From contig CP176050.1 in assembly GCA_046199005.1 (NCBI GenBank), positions 1,860,001 through 1,924,000 on the forward strand: 64,000 nt of DNA, read 5' to 3'. Source of the DNA: Ascidiimonas sp046199005 (GTDB lineage: Bacteria > Bacteroidota > Bacteroidia > Flavobacteriales > Flavobacteriaceae). Below the pieces are notes generated by a model. It saw only the letters and a program-made list of their open reading frames with translations, was not told the origin of the DNA and did no database searches. Shown here piece by piece: positions 25,682-35,021 of this stretch (within the stretch, counting starts at the first letter, position 1; every line of letters begins with the position of its first letter). The position numbers and the translations under genes were made by a program.

Positions 25682-27883
25682 TTATTTATTTTTTGCAGTT
25701 AGATCAGTATTATCTTTAATTTTAATGTCGGTACCTAATCGTTGTAGGTAGGCGATAAGAGCTACTACTTCACGATCTTTCATGTCTGTAAAAGGTATTC
25801 CGTTTTCCTCCGCATACTTTTTATCAGCCTCATAAGCGGTTACAAAATCAGGATCGCTGTAAAGGCTTTTTTCAATACGCTCGCCTTGTTCTGTCATAGA
25901 TTGTTGGGCTTTCTCAATATCCTCAGCGGTATAAGGCACACCCAGGCTAATCATAACCTCCATTTTTGATTCCGTCTCCGATTTGTCCAAAGGTCTTTCA
26001 ATCAACCATTTATAAGAGGGCATGATCGAACCATACGAAGTTGTTTGTGGATCGTAAAAATGATTCAGGTGCCAGTTATCAGAGTATTTTCCGCCTACTC
26101 GCATTAAATCGGGCCCGGTTCGTTTACTACCCCATAAAAAGGGGTGATCGTACACATATTCACCTGCTTTCGAGTACTCACCATAACGCTCTACCTCGCT
26201 TCTAAAAGGACGAATCATTTGGGAGTGACATGACACACAGCCCTCGCGGATATAAATATCCCGTCCCTCCAGTTCCAGAGGAGAATAAGGTGTAACACTA
26301 GTGATTGTAGGAATATTTGATTTCACCAGAATGGTGGGGATAATTTGTACGGCACCACCAATAAGAATAGCTACGGTAGCAAAAATGGTAAGTTTCACGG
26401 GTCTTCTTTCTAACCAAGTATGGTAAGCTTCACCGGCAACTCTTTTTGCAGTAACTCTCTGTAGCGGAGCGGCTTCAGCAAGTTCATCGGTAACTTTGCT
26501 TCCACTTTTAATGGTCATCACCATATTATAAAGCATAATTAGCGCTCCGGCAATGTAAAGTGTACCTCCAATAGCTCGCATCCAGTACATAGGGATGATC
26601 TGAGTTACAGTTTCCAGGAAATTTCCATAAACAAGTGTACCATCAGGATTAAATTGCTTCCACATAGAAGCCTGTGTGAACCCGGCCACATACATTGGAA
26701 GTGCGTACATGATGATCCCTAGTGTTCCAATCCAGAAATGAAGGTTCGCCAGCCCCATAGACCATAATCTTGTTTTAAAGAGTTTAGGTATAAGCCAGTA
26801 GATCATTCCATAAGCGAGAAAACCATTCCAGGCCAAGGCACCAACGTGTACGTGAGCAATCACCCAATCACTAAAGTGGGCAATAGCATTTACATTTTTA
26901 AGGGAAAGCATAGGCCCTTCAAAAGTTGCCATCCCGTAGCCAGTGATCGCCACTACCATAAATTTTAATACAGGATCTGTTCTTACTTTATCCCAGGCAC
27001 CTCTCAGGGTTAGTAATCCGTTGATCATACCACCCCATGAAGGAGCTATAAGCATAACTGAAAAAGCTACCCCAAGATTTTGAGCCCAGTCCGGTAGAGC
27101 AGAGTAGAGCAGGTGATGTGGTCCCGCCCATATATAAATAAAAATAAGCGACCAGAAGTGAACAATAGATAGTCTATACGAATATACAGGCCGATTTGCA
27201 GCCTTGGGTACAAAATAGTACATCAATCCTAAGAAAGGGGTCGTTAGGAAAAATGCAACTGCGTTGTGACCATACCACCACTGTACCAACGCATCCTGCA
27301 CGCCAGCGTAGGCAGAATAACTCTTTAACATATTTAAAGGAAGCTCGAAACTATTGAAAATATGAAGCACTGCGACCGTTACAAAAGTGGCAAGATAAAA
27401 CCAGACTGCTACATAAAGGTGCCGTTGTCTTCTTTTTAAAATAGTTCCTATCATGTTCCATCCAAATACCACCCAAATCAGTGCAATGGCAATATCGATG
27501 GGCCATTCCAGCTCTGCATATTCTTTTGAAGTAGTATAACCCAATGGTAACGTAAGCGCGGCTGCAACTATGATGAGCTGCCATCCCCAAAAGTTAACAT
27601 TGCTTAATGCATCACTAAACATTCGGGCTTTTAAAAGACGCTGTAATGAATAATAGACGCCTGCAAAAATGGCATTTCCCACAAATGCAAAAATCACCGC
27701 ATTGGTATGCAATGGTCTTAATCTACCAAAACTCAACCACGATATTCCGTCGGTCAAATTTGGAAATAAGAACATATAAGCAAGTAGTAAACCTACAGTC
27801 ATACCAATAACGCCCCAAAAGAGCGTTGCATAGATGAATTTTTTAACGATTTTATTATCGTAATAAAACTGTTGTACTTCCAT
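25682..27883 (-). CDS. ccoNO: fused cbb3 oxidase subunits I and II (CcoN-CcoO)
   Basis: 733 residues. Residues ~1-480 are the twelve-helix catalytic subunit with heme-copper ligands, including WWYGHNAVAFFLT and HFSDWVIAHVHVGALAWNG. Residues ~500-733 are the membrane-anchored mono-heme CcoO with GCVSCHSQMIRPF and a distal Met region (IMPSYKWL). The fusion into one chain is usual in Bacteroidota and rare elsewhere. It reduces oxygen at high affinity and pumps protons in the inner membrane. It lies 6 bases after ccoS and is driven by the FNR-type promoter in the ccoI 3' end. Confidence 0.96.
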   Translation of the reverse strand: MEVQQFYYDNKIVKKFIYATLFWGVIGMTVGLLLAYMFLFPNLTDGISWLSFGRLRPLHTNAVIFAFVGNAIFAGVYYSLQRLLKARMFSDALSNVNFWGWQLIIVAAALTLPLGYTTSKEYAELEWPIDIAIALIWVVFGWNMIGTILKRRQRHLYVAVWFYLATFVTVAVLHIFNSFELPLNMLKSYSAYAGVQDALVQWWYGHNAVAFFLTTPFLGLMYYFVPKAANRPVYSYRLSIVHFWSLIFIYIWAGPHHLLYSALPDWAQNLGVAFSVMLIAPSWGGMINGLLTLRGAWDKVRTDPVLKFMVVAITGYGMATFEGPMLSLKNVNAIAHFSDWVIAHVHVGALAWNGFLAYGMIYWLIPKLFKTRLWSMGLANLHFWIGTLGIIMYALPMYVAGFTQASMWKQFNPDGTLVYGNFLETVTQIIPMYWMRAIGGTLYIAGALIMLYNMVMTIKSGSKVTDELAEAAPLQRVTAKRVAGEAYHTWLERRPVKLTIFATVAILIGGAVQIIPTILVKSNIPTITSVTPYSPLELEGRDIYIREGCVSCHSQMIRPFRSEVERYGEYSKAGEYVYDHPFLWGSKRTGPDLMRVGGKYSDNWHLNHFYDPQTTSYGSIMPSYKWLIERPLDKSETESKMEVMISLGVPYTAEDIEKAQQSMTEQGERIEKSLYSDPDFVTAYEADKKYAEENGIPFTDMKDREVVALIAYLQRLGTDIKIKDNTDLTAKNK

Positions 27884-27889
27884 AATTAT

Positions 27890-28084
27890 TTATTCTTGTT
27901 TATCTATTGTTGTTGATTGTTCTTGTTCTGATGTTTCCTGAACGAGTTCGTCTTCAAAAAGCATTCTTACAGATGGAGTATACACATCATCGTATTGTCC
28001 GTTTTTTACGGAAAAAATAAATGCAATAAAGAAGCATATAGCCACTATGATGCTAACGGAAAGTAAAATGTAAATAACGCTCAT
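27890..28084 (-). CDS. ccoS: cbb3 oxidase maturation protein CcoS
   Basis: 64 residues. The N-terminal helix MSVIYILLSVSIIVAICFFIAFIF and the following charged segment NGQYDDVYTPSVRMLFEDE are the CcoS hallmark. It is needed for cofactor insertion into the oxidase. It starts the ccoS-NO-Q-P-G-H unit behind its own FNR-type promoter. Confidence 0.92.
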   Translation of the reverse strand: MSVIYILLSVSIIVAICFFIAFIFSVKNGQYDDVYTPSVRMLFEDELVQETSEQEQSTTIDKQE

Positions 28085-28103
28085 ACCATTTTGAATGTTG
28101 GGG

Positions 28104-28146
28104 TAAAAGTATCTGTGAATGCTTTCTTATAAAATGACATTTATCA
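28104..28146 (-). promoter_or_regulatory. FNR-type box and -7 element for ccoS-NOQP
   Basis: On the minus strand TGATAAATGTCA (28135-28146) is followed, starting 24 bases later, by TACTTTTA (28104-28111). The box overlaps the last bases of ccoI, including its stop codon. It makes the structural oxidase genes inducible independently of ccoI. Confidence 0.72.
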
Positions 28147-30525
28147 GGTTTTTTTTGGTTTCAATTTTTGTTCGTAATAGTTAGTGGCGATCGTGGTGAA
28201 AACTACAATACTTATAGAACTGAGTGGCATCAGAATGGCTGCAATTACTGGCTGCAACTGTCCCGACACGGCAAAGTAGAGTCCGATAATATTATACATA
28301 AGCGATAAAATGAAACTCCATTTTATTATCTTAACAGCATATTTAGAAGCTTCGATAAAAGCCGGGATCAACTGGAATGAAGATGCGTCCAGAATGGCAT
28401 CGCAGGCAGGAGAAAAAACGTTGATATCCTCTGAGATAGCAATTCCTACATCGCTCTGCGCCAGGGCACCGGCATCATTTAGCCCATCGCCAATCATCAT
28501 CACTTTCTTTTTTTTCTTTTGTAACTGCTTTATATACTGAAGTTTGTTTTCAGGTTTCTGATTAAATTTTAATTCTGTATTGCAAGGAAGTATTGTTCGT
28601 AAACGTTGCTTTTCTCCTTCATTATCTCCTGAAAGTATGGTAAGCGAATTATCAGAGGCTAGTTTTCCAAATACATCTTCCAAGTGATTGCGGTAAGAAT
28701 TGTGAAAGATATATTTGCCTTTATAATGGTTGTTTGTGCTTACAAAAACACTGGTTTCCTGAGTACGCTCTTCTTTAGCACCTACATAAGAAGCCTTACC
28801 TATCTTAATGGTGTTTTCATCTAAGGAAGCTTCTAGTCCCTGACCTGTTGCTTCGGTGTATTCGTCAAGGGTTACAATTTCATTAGCCTTGAGGATATCA
28901 TAGAGTTGCCTGCTCAACGGATGACTCGAACCCCGCAGCGTACTTTTAAGGAGGCAGGATTCTTCGTAAGTGAGCGGAATTCCTTCATAACTTATCTGAT
29001 TTTCATGGTGCGTAGTTATGGTTCCCGTTTTATCAAAAACAATAGCATTTACGTTTGCCATTTGTTCGATCACATCTGCATTTTTCAGATAACAATTATA
29101 TTTTCCAAAAATACGAAGCATGTTTCCCAGAGTGAAAGGAGCTGCCAGGGCAATTGCACAGGGGCAGGCGATAATAAGTACTGCCGTAAAAACATTGAGG
29201 GCCATACTGCTATCTATAAATAACCAGATGACAGTAGCAGTAAAGGCTATGAGCAATACCGATAAGGTAAATCGTTTGCTGATCGCATTTGTAAGTGATT
29301 GAAATGAAGATTTTCTCTCCTTTTTAAATACGTCATTGCTCCATAATTTGGTTAGGTAACTTTGTGAGATTTCTTTGGTAACTTCCAGTTCGATTACACC
29401 TCCCACTTGTCTGCCTCCGGCATAGAGATGATCACCTTCTTCCTTTTCAACTGTTTGTGATTCTCCAGTAACAAAGCTATAGTCTATAAGTGCTTTCCCC
29501 TTTAATAAAATACCATCGGTGGGGATCAATTCTTCATTACGAATAAGAATATGTGCCCCTTTTTCTAAATTCCTAACCTGTACACTTTCTTCTTTTCCAG
29601 AAACTGGATCTAAGCGCGTAACGGCGATAGGAAAATAAGATTTATAGTCGCGTTCAAATGACAGATAGCTATATGTTTTTTGCTGAAAAAACCTGCCGAG
29701 CAACAGAAAAAAAACCAATCCTGTAAGGCTGTCAAAAAAACCAGCACCATAATTGAAAACCACATCAAAAGTGCTTCGAAGGAATAGCACCAGTATACCC
29801 AAAGCAATAGGAACATCAATATTTAGTATTCCATGTCGTAAACCTTTCCAGGCAGCCTTGAAATAATCTGCTCCGGCATAAAAAACGACTGGAATCGAAA
29901 AAGAGAACATTAACCATCTAAAAAGATGCTTGTATTGTTCCAACCAGTATTCTTCTACTTCAAAGTATTCGGGAAAACTTAGAAACATTACATTACCAAA
30001 AGCAAATCCGGCAATTCCTAATTTGTAAATAATACTCCTGTTAATAGCCGTTTTTGGATTTTCAATATCATTTAAAGAAAGATACGGCTCATAACCAATA
30101 CTGCTTAGAAGTTTTACCAGACTTAAGAGATTAAGACCTTCTGTACGATAGGTGATCCGAACAGTTTTTTTTGGAAAATCAACTTGAGAAGTTATGATAG
30201 AAGGGGCTAGTTTTTTTAAATTCTCCAACACCCAAATGCACGAACTGCAATGCATAGATGGTATGGAAAGTACTACTACCTGCGTTTGCCCATCATCAAA
30301 TTCAAGCAGGTTCGACACGATTTCTTTGTTTTCAAGGAAATCAAATTTATGAGAAGATTTTTCAGGGGAAATTCCCGGAGTTTTTTGGAAATCGTAATAA
30401 GAAGTAAGACCGTTTGCGGAAAGAATTTCATAAACTGTTCGACAACCATGGCAGCAAAATGCTTTATCGTTGATAAAGATCGTTTCTTGATCACAATGAT
30501 CACCGCAGTGATAACATTCAGTCAT
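28144..30525 (-). CDS. ccoI: copper-translocating P-type ATPase CcoI (FixI)
   Basis: 793 residues. An N-terminal Cys-rich segment (YHCGDHCDQ ... FCCHGC) precedes a heavy-metal-associated domain with MHCSSCIWVLENL, eight membrane segments with the CPC motif (IIACPCAIALAAPF), phosphorylation motif DKTGTIT and hinge GDGLNDAGAL. It exports copper to the periplasmic side for insertion into the cbb3 oxidase. The gene has an FNR-type promoter of its own and is 59 bases upstream of ccoS. Confidence 0.94.
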   Translation of the reverse strand: MTECYHCGDHCDQETIFINDKAFCCHGCRTVYEILSANGLTSYYDFQKTPGISPEKSSHKFDFLENKEIVSNLLEFDDGQTQVVVLSIPSMHCSSCIWVLENLKKLAPSIITSQVDFPKKTVRITYRTEGLNLLSLVKLLSSIGYEPYLSLNDIENPKTAINRSIIYKLGIAGFAFGNVMFLSFPEYFEVEEYWLEQYKHLFRWLMFSFSIPVVFYAGADYFKAAWKGLRHGILNIDVPIALGILVLFLRSTFDVVFNYGAGFFDSLTGLVFFLLLGRFFQQKTYSYLSFERDYKSYFPIAVTRLDPVSGKEESVQVRNLEKGAHILIRNEELIPTDGILLKGKALIDYSFVTGESQTVEKEEGDHLYAGGRQVGGVIELEVTKEISQSYLTKLWSNDVFKKERKSSFQSLTNAISKRFTLSVLLIAFTATVIWLFIDSSMALNVFTAVLIIACPCAIALAAPFTLGNMLRIFGKYNCYLKNADVIEQMANVNAIVFDKTGTITTHHENQISYEGIPLTYEESCLLKSTLRGSSHPLSRQLYDILKANEIVTLDEYTEATGQGLEASLDENTIKIGKASYVGAKEERTQETSVFVSTNNHYKGKYIFHNSYRNHLEDVFGKLASDNSLTILSGDNEGEKQRLRTILPCNTELKFNQKPENKLQYIKQLQKKKKKVMMIGDGLNDAGALAQSDVGIAISEDINVFSPACDAILDASSFQLIPAFIEASKYAVKIIKWSFILSLMYNIIGLYFAVSGQLQPVIAAILMPLSSISIVVFTTIATNYYEQKLKPKKT

Positions 30526-30555
30526 ATTTTTTCATTTGCTCATTTATACCTCAGA

Positions 30556-30598
30556 CAAAGGTGCAATAGGCCTGTTTCAAAAAATATGACAAAAGTCA
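30556..30598 (-). promoter_or_regulatory. FNR-type box and -7 element for ccoI
   Basis: On the minus strand TGACTTTTGTCA (30587-30598) is followed, starting 24 bases later, by CACCTTTG (30556-30563), one base from TAnnTTTG. Predicted leader about 24 bases. Confidence 0.72.
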
Positions 30599-30689
30599 GT
30601 AAACCGTAGATTTTATAAATAACCGGTCAAGCTGTTCAAAAGATTAAATCAAGGCAGCTAGTATTTGCTTTTTAAATGGAAGTGAATGG

Positions 30690-30920
30690 TTAATCTTTTT
30701 GTTCTTTTCCTATAGGATAATCTTCATAGAAGTCTTCGAAGGTTTTATCTGTTTTATAATTATCGGTGAGTACTTTATACACCATGACCAATATGGCCAG
30801 TTGGCCAATTACAGTAACAAAGAATACCCAGCTAAAAGAAAAGTTCAAGGTAGCCATACATGTAACCAGCACTAATAGAATGGTAGTGATGCCTACCCAA
30901 AACATAGCAGAAAATTTCAT
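30690..30920 (-). CDS. small two-helix membrane protein
   Basis: 76 residues. Two hydrophobic segments (FWVGITTILLVLVTCMATL and SWVFFVTVIGQLAILVMVY) are followed by an acidic C-terminal tail. No family recognised. It lies upstream of ccoI on the same strand, but the FNR-type ccoI promoter falls between them. A TATCTTGT element (30933-30940, minus strand) just before its ATG could be its -7 element. Possibly linked to the oxidase or to the divergent stress-protein operon. Confidence 0.7.
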   Translation of the reverse strand: MKFSAMFWVGITTILLVLVTCMATLNFSFSWVFFVTVIGQLAILVMVYKVLTDNYKTDKTFEDFYEDYPIGKEQKD

Positions 30921-30998
30921 TTTTTATTTACAAGATACGGAATGTTCAGGTTGCAGGCTGTTAAGAATGACTTAAACCTTTAAAACCCTTATGCTACC

Positions 30999-31041
30999 TG
31001 ATAATTATCATAGTTTGCAAAGTGCCTGAAAGCTAGTTTTG
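30999..31041 (+). promoter_or_regulatory. FNR-type box and -7 element for the stress-protein operon
   Basis: TGATAATTATCA (30999-31010), a perfect palindrome, is followed, starting 24 bases later, by a perfect TAGTTTTG (31034-31041). Predicted start near 31047, so translation begins at ATG 31062 and not at the upstream GTG 31041. Confidence 0.75.
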
Positions 31042-31061
31042 TGGAAGTAAACAATGTCGTC

Positions 31062-31916
31062 ATGAAAAAAATATTGTTACCCACAGATTTTTCCGCTAAT
31101 GCATGGAACGCCATTACATATGCATTAAACATGTTCAAGAATGAAGAATGTACGTTCTATTTTTTACACACGTACGTTCCACCATTTTATCGTATGGATT
31201 ATATGATCGGAGGACCTGCATTTAGTGGTTTACCCGATACTATGTTGGATATCACTTTAAGTGGACTCGATAAAACCTTGAACGATGTGAACAAACATTT
31301 TCCCAACAGAAAACATACCTTTAAGAAGATTGCCTCTTTTAATATGTTAACGGATGAAATCAATGAGGTCTCAGAAAGAGAAGGGATTGATCTAATCGTA
31401 ATGGGTACACAAGGAGCCACGGGTGCCAAGCAGATCTTTTTAGGAACAAATACAGTTTTTGTTATGCGAAAAGCCAAAGTTCCAGTTCTTGCAATTCCTG
31501 AGGCATATCATTATCAGGAAATAAATCATATTCTTTTTCCTTCTGATTACATTACGCTTTATAAAAGAAGAGAATTGAAACCTTTACTTAGTATAGCCAA
31601 AAAACACAATGCATCGATCACTTCGCTTCATCTCTCAGCCGAAGAGGCACTGACTGACGCCCAGGAAAGACATAAAGAATTTCTTATGGAATGTTTTGAA
31701 GAAGTAGAATGTAAATGCAAAGAATTATACAAACAAAAAATGCCAGAAGCTATCTACGATTATTTAAGTGTAAATAATTATCAGATGTTGGCAATGATGA
31801 ATCGTAAGCACTCATTTTTGGAAAGAATGCTTTTAAAACAAAATGTTGAAGATCTGGGATTTCACGTTGACATTCCTTTTCTGGTTCTTCCGGATACTTC
31901 CATAATAACAGATTAA
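31062..31916 (+). CDS. universal stress protein, operon copy 1
   Basis: 284 residues from ATG 31062 (MKKILLPTDFSANAWNAITYAL). The first UspA half has the glycine loop MGTQGATGAKQIFLGTN; the second half keeps the fold but not the loop (MMNRKHSFLERMLLKQN). The same design occurs in copies 2-4 and in the gene at 5022. First gene of an operon behind a strong FNR-type promoter; 11 bases separate it from copy 2. The four copies are diverged from one another, so this is an old expansion rather than a recent duplication. Confidence 0.9.
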   Translation: MKKILLPTDFSANAWNAITYALNMFKNEECTFYFLHTYVPPFYRMDYMIGGPAFSGLPDTMLDITLSGLDKTLNDVNKHFPNRKHTFKKIASFNMLTDEINEVSEREGIDLIVMGTQGATGAKQIFLGTNTVFVMRKAKVPVLAIPEAYHYQEINHILFPSDYITLYKRRELKPLLSIAKKHNASITSLHLSAEEALTDAQERHKEFLMECFEEVECKCKELYKQKMPEAIYDYLSVNNYQMLAMMNRKHSFLERMLLKQNVEDLGFHVDIPFLVLPDTSIITD

Positions 31917-31927
31917 ATACCATTCAA

Positions 31928-32782
31928 ATGAAGCACATACTTTTGCCTACCGATTTCTCTGAAAATTCCTGGAATGCGATTTTTTGTGCTTTAAAAATGT
32001 TTAAAGACAAAGAATGTTGCTTCTATTTATTAAACACTTTTCAAGATGAATCGTTAAGTTTTGCTGCTTCTTTAGATGGAAATAAAGATAAAACCCTGCT
32101 GGAGCTAGCAGATCTGAATTCGAAAGAATCCCTTGCAAATGCGTTAGATTATTTAAAGAAAAATACCAACAATAAGAAACATAGTTTTCAGGCTTTTTCG
32201 AGATTAGATGATTTGGTAGATGCTGTAAAAACATTCATCGAAGATAAAAATATTGACCTGGTGATTATGGGTACTACCGGAGCAACAGGTTCTAAAGAGG
32301 TATTCATAGGGAGCAATGCTTTAAGAATCATTAAAGGAGTTAGAAATTGCCCAGTCCTTTCCGTTCCAAAGGGAAAAGACTTTAAAAGATTGAAACACAT
32401 AGCATTCGGAACCGACTATTCCAATCCGATCGATTTGCATGAGATTAAACCATTGATAGATTTAGCAAGGCTATGGAGCGCAACCATTAGTATTGTTCAT
32501 ATCGAGGCGTCTCATGACCTATCTGATCTACAAAAGTATCATAAAGAATTGTTGAAATCTTACCTGCAAGACGTTCCCTGTGTCTTTCATGAGATCAAAA
32601 TTAAAGGATCTATCGAAAATACACTTACGCACTTTGTACAGGAGTATCATGCAGATTTGATCGCTTTAATACACTATCGGCATGGTTTTCTCGAAAAACT
32701 CATGCGTGAGCCTATCATTAAAAAAATCGCATTTCATATGGATGTGCCCTTTTTTGTCTTACCCGAAATAGAAAAGGCATGA
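31928..32782 (+). CDS. universal stress protein, operon copy 2
   Basis: 284 residues. The first half carries MGTTGATGSKEVFIGSN; the second half lacks the loop and ends in HYRHGFLEKLMREP and DVPFFVLPE. The conserved W-N-A-I-F-C-A-L start region mirrors copy 1. It lies 11 bases after copy 1 and 26 bases before copy 3, with no promoter or terminator visible between. Confidence 0.9.
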   Translation: MKHILLPTDFSENSWNAIFCALKMFKDKECCFYLLNTFQDESLSFAASLDGNKDKTLLELADLNSKESLANALDYLKKNTNNKKHSFQAFSRLDDLVDAVKTFIEDKNIDLVIMGTTGATGSKEVFIGSNALRIIKGVRNCPVLSVPKGKDFKRLKHIAFGTDYSNPIDLHEIKPLIDLARLWSATISIVHIEASHDLSDLQKYHKELLKSYLQDVPCVFHEIKIKGSIENTLTHFVQEYHADLIALIHYRHGFLEKLMREPIIKKIAFHMDVPFFVLPEIEKA

Positions 32783-32808
32783 ATTTGATGCATTAAAAAG
32801 GCTGTACT

Positions 32809-33654
32809 ATGAAACGAATTCTTCTTCCAACAGATTTTTCAGGAAACGCCCTGAATGCAATTAAATATGCGTTGTATCTTTTTGAGAAAGAAGATTGCAT
32901 CTTTTACCTTGTTAATGCGTATCAGGTAAGTCCTTCTGCTTTGAGTAGCAGAATAAACAAGGAAAGACAAACGCGTCTTTTTGATATTACCCGGGAAGAA
33001 GCGAATTCGAAAATGAAAGAACTCCACCGTCAACTAATAAGCAATAACCAGAATAAACGACATCGCATAAAATCATATTGCAAACCCGGTGATCCATTAC
33101 AGATTATTTATCAGTACACAATAGGAAAAAAGGTAGATTACATTTTCATGGGAACAAAAGGCTCTACGGGTGCTAAAGAAATTTTTATGGGAAGTTCTAC
33201 AGTAGCGGTTATCAAAAATATTACCTATTGCCCTGTAATCGCGGTACCTGAAAAGTATTCCTTCGATTTACCCGATGAAATTCTTTTTGCCACAGATTTC
33301 AAGCGATACTTTGAAAAAAAAGAACTAAAACCATTAAAAGATATGGCATCTCTTTGGAATACCAGCATTCGCATATTGTACATAGATGAAGGTGAGCTTA
33401 CTACTATGCAGGAAAAAAATAAGCAGGTGTTACAGCAGCTGTTGAGTGGAGTTCCTTTTCTTGAAGAAAAGACTTCCAAGAAAAAAAGTATAGCAAAAAC
33501 CATCATGCGTTACGCAGACCAGCCATCGGTTGGCATGATTTCAATGGTTAACAATAAACACAGTTTTATTGAAAAATTGTTAAGGGAAGCAGTGATTAAG
33601 AAGGTGGCTTTTCGAGCGAAGATTCCCTTTTTAGTGCTGCCGGAAATAACTTAA
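32809..33654 (+). CDS. universal stress protein, operon copy 3
   Basis: 281 residues. Glycine loop MGTKGSTGAKEIFMGSS in the first half; degenerate second half with NNKHSFIEKLLREA. Co-directional and closely spaced with its neighbours. No distinguishing domain beyond the shared tandem UspA design. Confidence 0.9.
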   Translation: MKRILLPTDFSGNALNAIKYALYLFEKEDCIFYLVNAYQVSPSALSSRINKERQTRLFDITREEANSKMKELHRQLISNNQNKRHRIKSYCKPGDPLQIIYQYTIGKKVDYIFMGTKGSTGAKEIFMGSSTVAVIKNITYCPVIAVPEKYSFDLPDEILFATDFKRYFEKKELKPLKDMASLWNTSIRILYIDEGELTTMQEKNKQVLQQLLSGVPFLEEKTSKKKSIAKTIMRYADQPSVGMISMVNNKHSFIEKLLREAVIKKVAFRAKIPFLVLPEIT

Positions 33655-33732
33655 TAAACTTATGGCAACTTACCAATAGGCTTTGCCAGATAGTGGGTGA
33701 TTTAAAGTTTAGTATAACCTAAATGTTTGATG

Positions 33733-34575
33733 ATGAAAAAAATTATATTACCTACAGACTTTTCTTCTAATTCAAGAAACGCGATCGAATATGCTACACA
33801 ATTATTCCATGATGAACCTTGTGAATTCATTCTATTAAATACCTTCGGAGCAGATAGCTACACGACTTCTAACCTAATGGTATTGGAATCAGGCAATCCA
33901 GTTTATGATGCAGCCTTAGTTAAATCGCAAAAAAGACTTAAGGGGCTTTATGATATTTTGAGTGCTTCAAAAGTTAACAAAGACCATCATTTTGAAATGA
34001 AGTCGGCCTATAACTTTTTAATTCATGCTATCAAGGAATTAATTGCCAAAAATGATATTTACATGGTAATAATGGGTACAAAGGGAGCTACTGGAGCCAA
34101 AGAAGTCTGGTTCGGAAGCAATGCAGTCTCAGTTATGGAAAATATTCAGCAATGCCCCGTGCTTGCTGTTCCCGAAAATGCAAAACCTAAGGTACCAAGA
34201 GAGATCGTCTTCCCCAATTCTTTTAAACATCTCTACCGCCGAAGGCGGTTATTACCATTATTGGAGATGGCTAAAAAGTATGACAGCAAAATTCGAATCA
34301 TGCACATCTCTGAAAAAGATGAATTATCAGAAGACCAACTAAATCACAAGGAAGCTTTCTCCGAGGCCTTAGAAGGGATAACACACTCTTTTCATACGCT
34401 TACCAACATAGATACAGAAACTGCGGTTCGCTGTTTTGTAGAAAGCAGAGAAATAGATATGATTGCGATGATAAGCAAAAAACACAGTTTTTTAAAAACA
34501 CTATTTAAAAAACCTGTCTTGCGTGAGGTGGGATATCATACAAGGGTACCCATGCTGGTGATGCACAGGTCATGA
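33733..34575 (+). CDS. universal stress protein, operon copy 4
   Basis: 280 residues from ATG 33733 (MKKIILPTDFSSNSRNAIEYA); an ATG at 33730 and a TTG at 33727 are in frame just upstream. Glycine loop MGTKGATGAKEVWFGSN; degenerate second half (SKKHSFLKTLFKKP). The 78-bp gap before it holds only a half-site (TGATTTAAAGTT at 33698), so it probably shares the upstream promoter. Confidence 0.88.
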   Translation: MKKIILPTDFSSNSRNAIEYATQLFHDEPCEFILLNTFGADSYTTSNLMVLESGNPVYDAALVKSQKRLKGLYDILSASKVNKDHHFEMKSAYNFLIHAIKELIAKNDIYMVIMGTKGATGAKEVWFGSNAVSVMENIQQCPVLAVPENAKPKVPREIVFPNSFKHLYRRRRLLPLLEMAKKYDSKIRIMHISEKDELSEDQLNHKEAFSEALEGITHSFHTLTNIDTETAVRCFVESREIDMIAMISKKHSFLKTLFKKPVLREVGYHTRVPMLVMHRS

Positions 34576-34610
34576 TCAAGTATCAATTAAACATTAAAAA
34601 CACAACAGTT

Positions 34611-35021
34611 ATGAAAAAAACAGGAATTTGGATCGATAAAGAAAAAGCACATCTTATTACTTTAACAGATGGCGAAGAACACATGGAAACGCTGTATTCT
34701 GAAATAGAGAGCTACAAACCCTCAGGAGGGGCTAGAAGTAAAACCAAATGGGGACCTCAGGATGTTGTGCAGGATAGTAAATATTTGGAAAGAGAAAAGC
34801 ATCAATTGAGAAATTATTTTAAGAAGATAGCAGACAAAATTGATTCGGCAGAGGCGGTTGCCATATTCGGACCTGCAAATACTAACAGTAAACTGGCCGA
34901 AGAACTTCGTCAAAATTATAAAAATATTGCTGCCAGAATCGTGGGGGTTGAAAAAGCAGACAGTATGACCATCAATCAAACAAAAGCTTTGGTAAGAAGT
35001 TATTTTGAGCAAAATGACTAA
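34611..35021 (+). CDS. small protein resembling eRF1/baeRF-type domains, unknown function
   Basis: 136 residues from ATG 34611 (MKKTGIWIDKEKAHLITL); an in-frame ATG at 34572 adds 13 residues and overlaps copy 4. The segments GIWIDKEKAHLITL, WGPQDVVQDSKYLEREKHQLRNYFKKIAD and VAIFGPANTNSKLAEEL recall the core of bacterial proteins related to archaeo-eukaryotic release-factor domain 2, but the match is weak by eye. It overlaps the following nuclease-like gene by 8 bases. The context (stress proteins, ATP-cone nuclease, beta-CASP nuclease) suggests a role around ribosomes or RNA. Confidence 0.6.
   Translation: MKKTGIWIDKEKAHLITLTDGEEHMETLYSEIESYKPSGGARSKTKWGPQDVVQDSKYLEREKHQLRNYFKKIADKIDSAEAVAIFGPANTNSKLAEELRQNYKNIAARIVGVEKADSMTINQTKALVRSYFEQND

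Noticed and set aside
33698..33709. Half-site TGATTTAAAGTT before stress-protein copy 4
   Set aside because: No RTCA half, and the standard -7 position would fall on the ATG.
31062..34575. Recent tandem duplication of the stress-protein genes
   Set aside because: The four proteins are clearly diverged in sequence apart from shared motifs, and no long nucleotide repeats join them.
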